Of a stretch of 64,000 nucleotides of DNA, positions 58,097 to 64,000 are shown one piece after another. Origin of the DNA: Albifimbria verrucaria (Eukaryota > Ascomycota > Sordariomycetes > Hypocreales > Stachybotryaceae); assembly GCA_020081605.1 (NCBI GenBank), contig JAHREC010000045.1, positions 1,488,001-1,552,000 of the forward strand. Direction: 5' to 3'. Under the pieces are notes generated by a model. It saw nothing but the letters and a program-made list of their open reading frames with translations. It did not search any database and was not told where the DNA came from. How positions within the stretch are numbered: the first letter of the stretch is position 1; the number at the start of each line of letters is the position of its first letter. A program made the translations under genes and the position numbers.

Positions 58097-61000
58097 CTAC
58101 AACAAAGAGGACCGGTTATTAACAGCGTTAGTATTGGGATTTGAGCCCGTCTCGAGTAGGAGCTTCGCGATAGTGACATGTCCGTTCTCTGCAACATACG
58201 ATAGCGGCGTCCGACCATCAATAGCTTTCTCATTTGGGTCGGCACCCCATTCAAGCAGCAACCTGACTGTTTCCAAACGTCCTTGTTTTATGGCATACAA
58301 TAGCGGCGTTCGACCATCTATAGCTTTCTCGTTTGGATCGGCACCCTTTTCAAGCAGCAACCTGACTGTCCCCAAACGTCCATATTCTAGGGCATATAAT
58401 AGCGGTGTTCGACCATCTATAGCTTTCTTGTTTGGATCGGCACCCTTTTCCAGCAGCAACCTGACTATGTCCAAACGTCCATGCTCTGCGGCATATGATA
58501 ACGGCGTCCGACCATCAGTAGCATTATTATCCGGATTCGCGCCCGTTTTGTGTATCAGCCTGATCATGTTCAAATCCTCACCATCCACCACATATGATGG
58601 ATGTGTGTGACCAAGGGTTGTTTGCACATCTAAATTGGACCCTCTCGAAGTAATCATTGGCCTGCCCTTAAACATCCTCCTCGTTGTTGCCGTGTGTGGT
58701 AATGGCGTCCAGTTATCAATGGCTTGGGGATCAGCATTTCCTCCTGACTCAAGTAATCTCTTTGTAAACTCGTATCCTTTCTCAATAGCCAAAGAGAGTG
58801 GTGTGCGACCATGTTGGTCTTTTAATTCTGGGTCAGCATCTTTTTTAATAACAGCTTAATTACCGCTGTTTGATCGTTTTCCACCGCTATTAATAGTGGT
58901 GTTCGCCCATGGCTATCTCTTAAATCTGAACAATATCTGCCCAAGAGGGTAACAACAGCTTCCTGAAGCCCAAAATATGCAGCCAAATGCAGCCCAGTCA
59001 CTTTTCTTGGAACTTGTTGGCTGTACCCCGATTTCTTCAAGTCGTGCTTGTGCACTAAAGCCTGGATTGATGCTTCCACCTTTGGTTCGCAATTCAAGAA
59101 ATCCAAGACTTCTGAGCATAGGGGCATAGCACTGTAAGCGTGATGACCCCAATTTTGTGCGGCATAGCCATACAATGGATATGACTGCAATCGTCCTTCA
59201 AGTTCCTCGTCTGTTTCACAAAACCCGCTGTCAAAAACACTTAACGAAAGATAAGTAAGACAGATTCTCGTCATCATCATCTCGGCATCGGGAAACCAAT
59301 CCTCCCGTGTTTGCTCAAAATATATCTTGATTGTGTCATGAACAAACCGTATAATCCCGCTTTTCTCGTCGACTTGGACTAGTCCAGCACACGACAAGAT
59401 GATATCTCTAATGTCTGGAACAAGATCAACATCAAAATTTGGGGCATTGACTTCCATGGCAAGTGCGTGTTGGAGCTCGAATGCAGTTATTGGCTTTCTG
59501 GCACAAGTAATCCATAAGAGAACCATTTCTGCAAGTTGACGGAAGCCAGATTTCTGCCCTTTGATCCTCTCTCTGATTTGCAAATAGGCGCCTGCTAGCA
59601 TCGGGACTGTATCATCTTTGTCTGTGCTTTGAATTTGTTCCTGAAAATTATTCAGTGCGCGCTTTAAAGACTTCACTGTTATTTTGTCCTCAAGTGAGGT
59701 GGCATAAAGCTTGGCAAAGAGAAACCTGAATTTTGTGTCAGCAGGAGCCGCTTCAAGGTCCGGTTGCTTGGGTCACATACATCCCATTAGCAGCCTGAAC
59801 TATCCCTTCTTAATAATATCTTGTAATGTCGGACTACACCTAACAAAACGTGGGAGATTTGGGATGGATCCATCAATGTAGCTTCGAATGTCCTCTTCGC
59901 GGGCTTTAATCTCCAAAGATGTGCTTCCTTTGAAGCTTTCTGCAATATCGGGAATGAACCTTGATGTAGCAAAAAAATATGCGCCATGTTTGGCCTGGAG
60001 ATTGAAGATCTCCTGAGAAATCTCATGCGACAGCCATTGGAACTCTGGCATTCATCCAGTGCGTCGACGACGATGTAGACCCGTGAGTATCCAGCAGTGA
60101 CGGACTGGATAGCAGAGGATATCTCTTCCAGAGATGGCCTCGTCCAATTTTCCTTATGTGTTTCATAAAGCTCTCGGACGCGCTCCGGTAAGAGAAGCTG
60201 TTTCTGACTCAACTGCTTTAACAGGCTGGCAAGCAGTTCAACGGGACTTTGTTCGCTTCGCTGTTGAAAATTGCAAAAATGTAGGCGACCCCAATCGCAG
60301 CATCGTTACGAAATCGGTTGCAAAGATCATCCACCACGATAGAAGCAAGGACAGTTTTGCCTGCACCTGGTATACCAGGACAGAACAAAGTCCTCTTGTC
60401 TCCATCCGCATTTAGCCAGGTGCGATATTCTACCGAGTCTACCAACCATTGGCAAGTCCCCAAGTGCCGGCTTCTGAGATAATCGTTCTGTTTAGTGACG
60501 TAGTTGATAGGTGTGATTAGGTTGAGGATTGCCTCTCGTTCTTTTCCATATTTGGTGTGGAGAAATTTATCAGGTCCTTCTGACGTTTCCATAAACATCT
60601 CAGGGTCATCTGTGGTGATTCCATAAGGTTAGCTTCTGACCGAAAATAATCATCAACGCCTGAGAACTAACCAAACAGTGTTCCGCGAAGGGTTTCTCAG
60701 CCTTCATTCTTGTTGGCGGAATTTCATGGAGAAGATCTTTGGTGTAGGCAGTAGCTGCCATCGCTGCATAGCCTTGCCAAATCGTGTCTTTATGAGAGTC
60801 AGCATAATCGCAAACTCCCCGGATAATCAGACAAGAAACACGACTCGTTAATCCGGCTGCTGCCGTTTCAAAACATAAAACATCCTTTTCTAATGCAAGT
60901 TTATCCCGTATTGAAGCATCTCTCATTACCTGGTTCGCTGAAGCAATCAAGCCATAGTGGATGGTTGGGCTATCATCGTCTATGTCGCGTTCTTGTCGCA

Positions 61001-62250
61001 ATACCAAGTTTGAGGGTCAGCACTACATAGTTCAGCACAAGTTGAGCCGCTGCCCGTAGGGTGTATATAATCGCTCCGAAAGAGCCTATCATAGCTTCGG
61101 TCTGGTCGTTTATATCTCTTTTGCAGCCTTGGGTACTGTTTGAGAATTCTGTTGATGGCCTCTTCAAGCCGATGCCCTTTTCTTTCGTACTGTGCTCGGA
61201 GGCCATTTACCGCCGTCCTTAGGACCACGGGTGTCTGGGCTATATAGCGTGTTTGTCGTAAGGTTTCGTCTTCCATGATTTTGCTAAAGTCATATTGAAC
61301 CACGCCGTCATCTGTATCTCGGGCAGTACCCACAATAACATCGCCAAGCCTAATATCATGTTTTCTGCTCGGTGCACCACCGCCAATATCAACCATCAAG
61401 GTGGCTCTGATTTTGGGGAAAGCTCGCAGCAAATCGTCTATAGCAATTGCTCCAGGCGTTCCGTATTCATTGAGAGGGAATTGACAATTACGACATAATG
61501 ACCTCCAATCCTGCCTAATTTGTAGCAGTTATTATCATTAGCAAACATGTAGGCAGGAGGCCCATGTTCTTCGTCAAGAAACGCTTGCGAGGCAACAAAT
61601 GCCGTTGTTGTCAAGCATATCCAGCCGATGGTGTATTCATCATGCGCCTTTGTCAGCATAGAGGTGTCTTGAATTTCAAATTCAACCCTTTTGAAATCCA
61701 ACTTCCTCTTCTTGCCTGTATCACGTAAAGCCTCTTGGAGCTCCGGCCCAAAATCTCGTTCATCCGTTGCAGACTCGGTACTGGACATTAGACCTTTCAA
61801 TGTCTCCGTCGCTTTGCTTTTGGCAATATGAACACGGTCGGAATGCACACTTCTCAGATGCTCAATCAACTTATCATGTCTGCTGAAACCACGACCACCA
61901 TGCTCGGTATTGCGCTCGCAATGAGACTCCGGACATGAAAACACCCGCAGGGTATGAAAAGAGCGCACATGGCGATCCCGATCGCTAGGCCGAGCAAACG
62001 TACTTCTACAGTTCAGTTGTGAACACTGGTAACGGACAGAATGAGTGTTTTTCGAGCGAGCGCCTGGATCTGCTGATAAATCACCACACACATCCAGTTC
62101 AGGTGGTGTGGAAGAGGTTGCGACTGTAGTTCCCTTGAATGAATTATTTGTTGACTCGTAAAACGTTGTTGAGAGGTTATCAGTTTCAATAAGTCCCGCC
62201 AAGTCATGCCAACGAGAATCGCTGGAGAAGGAATCTGTCAAGTCCGCCAT
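58097..62250 (-). CDS. NLR-like receptor: two C2H2 fingers, PNP_UDP domain, NACHT, ankyrin repeats (frame broken several times)
   Basis: Fungal STAND/NLR protein of the non-self recognition type. From MADLTDSF at 62250: finger 1 C76-X4-C81-X12-H94-X4-H99; finger 2 C106-X4-C111...H131-X4-H136; a nucleoside-phosphorylase-like domain (YTIGWICLTTTAFVASQAF, LMVDIGGGAPS, DIRLGDVIVG, CFETAAAG, IIRGVCDYADSHK); a NACHT NTPase with Walker A PGIPGAGKTVLAS and Walker B YIVVDALDECQ; the NLR helical region (NGMFLFAKL split by an intron at about 59719-59775; LLWITCARKPITAFEL); then ankyrin repeats (GRTPLLIAVENDQTAVIKLLL, DGRTPLLYALEYGRLGTVRL) to the stop at 58097. Frame changes lie near 61452-61456, 60995-61000, 60275-60279, 60037-60042, 59804-59806 and 58841-58846, most of them one base short in A/T runs. 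The PNP motif has Ala where Glu is expected. Confidence 0.88.
58190..58590 (-). repeat. Near-identical 99-bp ankyrin-coding repeats
   Basis: Four successive 33-codon ankyrin units share long identical nucleotide stretches (for example TCAAGCAGCAACCTGACTGT recurs at 99-base spacing). Such high internal conservation is known from repeat domains of fungal NLR genes. Confidence 0.85.
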
Positions 62251-62752
62251 GATTTTCGCAGGCTTTGGCTCAGTTAGCACCTAACTCTCTCCTATAAAAG
62301 ATGTTCAGTAATTATGCGATACCTTTCAACACGGTTCGCTGTATTTAGCATCCCTCTGCGAAAGTGCGTCGAGATGAGTTGGACATTGGCGATCAGTGCT
62401 TTTAGTTATTTTGGATGCATGAGCAACTGGGGCGGAGTGGCCAAAGTATGAATTAAGAGGCCTCTACACAAAATAAATTCACGAATCTTTCATACGCATC
62501 CTTGTCAGGTACATAAAACCTATAAGCTTATGGACTACCGCTTTGCGTGGCTCATCTGCAAGATGATGCCTGAGTTCTTAGGAAGCCCCTTCGCCTTAGG
62601 CTGCACTAGCCTGTGTCACGGGACCGTGGGAATCTTGTATGTCATTGGCGAAGCTGACATCTTGTGCGAATAAGGATTACTAATGTAATTTATCAATCCC
62701 TTCTGAAACTCCTTCATTTCATTCCAAATCATCTGACATCCATCTCAACATC
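62251..62752. other. Intergenic between the NLR and HET genes
   Basis: 500 bases separating two genes on the same strand: the NLR promoter and the 3' flank of the HET gene. Nothing else is seen. Confidence 0.5.
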
Positions 62753-64000
62753 TCAACAGAGCACGAACTCTTCGACCTGTCGATCAGTCTTCAGATACTC
62801 TCCAAGCATAATTCCATGAACATATGTTTCTCCAATCAATTCATAATAACCAGCTCCAGCCGCCCTGACAAGGAATGGACTGTCTCCTCCAGGAAAGATG
62901 CATATGACATCTCCAGCACGCAGTGTTTCTTGCCCCAGGCCATAATATCCTCCTGTGGATAGAAACATGCGTCGGCGGGCTGATTCCAATTTCATAACAT
63001 GGATATAGGGTTTGCTAGCTCTCTCCCTCCATTCAATATCCCCTGACTTATGCCCATCAATGCATTAAACGAGTCTTCCATGTGCGAGGACGCTGGTGGG
63101 CGAGACTTTTCAGCTACATTGAATTGTGCGTCGCAATCCGCAATAGGTGTCTTCCATAAGGCTTCGTGCCTGTCTTCGTCCGACTCGTAAGCTGTTTTTC
63201 CCCTTGCCCGAGACGCTGAAAAGATTGGTTGAACTCATGTATGTGGCTATCATAATGTGAGCGCACGTCCCATAGGGGATCCCACTGCTGGCCCATTATG
63301 ACCTCAACCGTGTCCACCCTGTAGCCTTTCAAGACTAAAAGCCTGTTCCCGAATTTGTCGGAGCAGAATGTGGGAGAGCAGTGGGAGTTGCGTCCCGAGG
63401 CCGAGAATTTACCAATCTGGCGCGGTCCGAAGGTGGATGGAATGGGAACAGACCAGTCCGGCACCCAAGACGGCACAGCCTTCAGGTTTTTGGGTCCAGA
63501 AATAGCATACAGTATATCAAGAGTGGAGGCCTGCTTCAAAATGGCCTCTGCCACTTCCAAATAGACAGCTCTGCAAGTCTTTTCGTAGTTAGAATGAATA
63601 CTTAGCGCTGCGGAATCGGAGGAGAACCCCAAAATAGCGAAGATCCTGTCCCGGGGATCAGAAGCTTCATACGGCCATTCGCCAAGGTTCGTGGTAATTT
63701 CTGTAAGCAAAGCTTCAAGGGAAGCTTCTTCCCGCGAATGTCACAAGATTCAGAGTACGACGAGCTATAAAGTTTGTCCCTCCTAGTGTCTGCCAGATTG
63801 GAGGATCGCTAAGCTGTCTCAGACTAAAGGCACACATCTTGTTGGTCAAAGCGATAATCGTGCGAGCCCCTGCCCACAACGCTTGTTTCGAAATTGAATG
63901 CTTTCCACAGTAAAAGGTGACATTTTCATTGACTGCGGCTTCTTGAAGAACCCAGACTCGGCGAAACCAAGGTCTTTGGAAGACTTGCTGAACCAGCCCA
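62753..64000 (-). CDS. HET-domain protein, C-terminal part, 5' end outside the window (frame broken)
   Basis: The gene enters from the right edge on the minus strand. The HET C-block is seen at once (RPWFRRVWVLQEAAVNENV), then the post-HET region DPRDRIFAILGFSSD, VPSWVPDWSVPIP, FGNRLLVLKGYRVD, and the usual end of large fungal HET proteins (AGDVICIFPGGDSPFLVR, GYYELIGETYVHGIMLGE), stop at 62753-62755. The frame breaks near 63720 (two bases or a small intron, unresolved), at the TTTTT of 63195-63199 and at the CCCC of 63040-63043. The N-terminal HET blocks lie beyond the window. It stands directly upstream of the NLR on the same strand, so the two form a recognition/cell-death neighbourhood. 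Confidence 0.85.

Noticed and set aside
2459..63199. Programmed ribosomal frameshifting as the cause of the many frame breaks
   Set aside because: The breaks share no slippery heptamer or downstream structure, occur in unrelated families, and most sit in homopolymers; sequence error is simpler.
1..64000. Secondary-metabolite or effector gene cluster
   Set aside because: No polyketide synthase, peptide synthetase, terpene cyclase, P450 or cluster-type regulator is present; the genes are functionally mixed.

Overview
This is nuclear DNA of a filamentous ascomycete, most likely a plant-associated Sordariomycete. The evidence is short spliceosomal introns (GTAAGT/GTGAGT to CAG/TAG), fungus-specific families (HET, fungal NLR, PIR wall protein, fungalysin, CBM1), an intron-bearing tRNA, and long promoters around single genes. 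Genus cannot be fixed by eye. I find no transposon, CRISPR array or secondary-metabolite cluster.

Layout. 1-6 kb: secreted glucoamylase (GH15-CBM20), a small spliced gene, secreted pectate lyase (PL1). 7.8-10.6 kb: Dug2-like WD40/M20 glutathione peptidase. 12.4-13 kb: small secreted IgE-binding-type protein. 16-17.9 kb: MFS sugar transporter. 19.2-21.8 kb: xyloglucanase (GH74-CBM1). 23.3-24.2 kb: deoxyribosyltransferase-like gene and tRNA-Gly. 24.5-26.6 kb: decayed 3' part of a urea carboxylase gene. 27-29.6 kb: HET-domain gene. 30.5-35.4 kb: housekeeping block (RGG-box protein, Luc7, PIG-T/Gpi16). 35.8-37.8 kb: M36 metalloprotease. 37.8-42.2 kb: no recognisable gene. 42.2-50.4 kb: PIR/GPI wall protein, U1-type zinc-finger splicing factor, dienelactone hydrolase, TAPT1/Emp65-like ER membrane protein. 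51-54.7 kb: AT-rich tandem repeat and a divergent pair, nuclease-like plus kinase-like. 56-57.9 kb: alpha-galactosidase (GH27-CBM35). 58.1-64 kb: a zinc finger-PNP-NACHT-ankyrin NLR-like receptor, then a HET gene running off the window.

Together the secreted enzymes (starch, pectin, xyloglucan, galactosides, protein) and the sugar transporter suit growth on plant tissue. The HET and NLR genes at 27 kb and 58-64 kb belong to the fungal non-self recognition and cell-death repertoire. The nuclease-like/kinase-like pair may be a further effector or conflict module, but that is inference.

Two cross-cutting observations matter for any user. First, most coding regions are broken by single missing bases, and most of these sit in homopolymers (mainly C/G runs of 4-5). 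I located about 40 in some 20 genes. They look like sequence errors rather than pseudogenes, so genes are annotated across them. Second, the urea carboxylase remnant is different: it has four in-frame substitution stops and a missing 5' part, so it is a real pseudogene. The most interesting biology is the NLR, whose PNP domain has Ala where I expect a conserved active-site Glu, and the nuclease/kinase pair.
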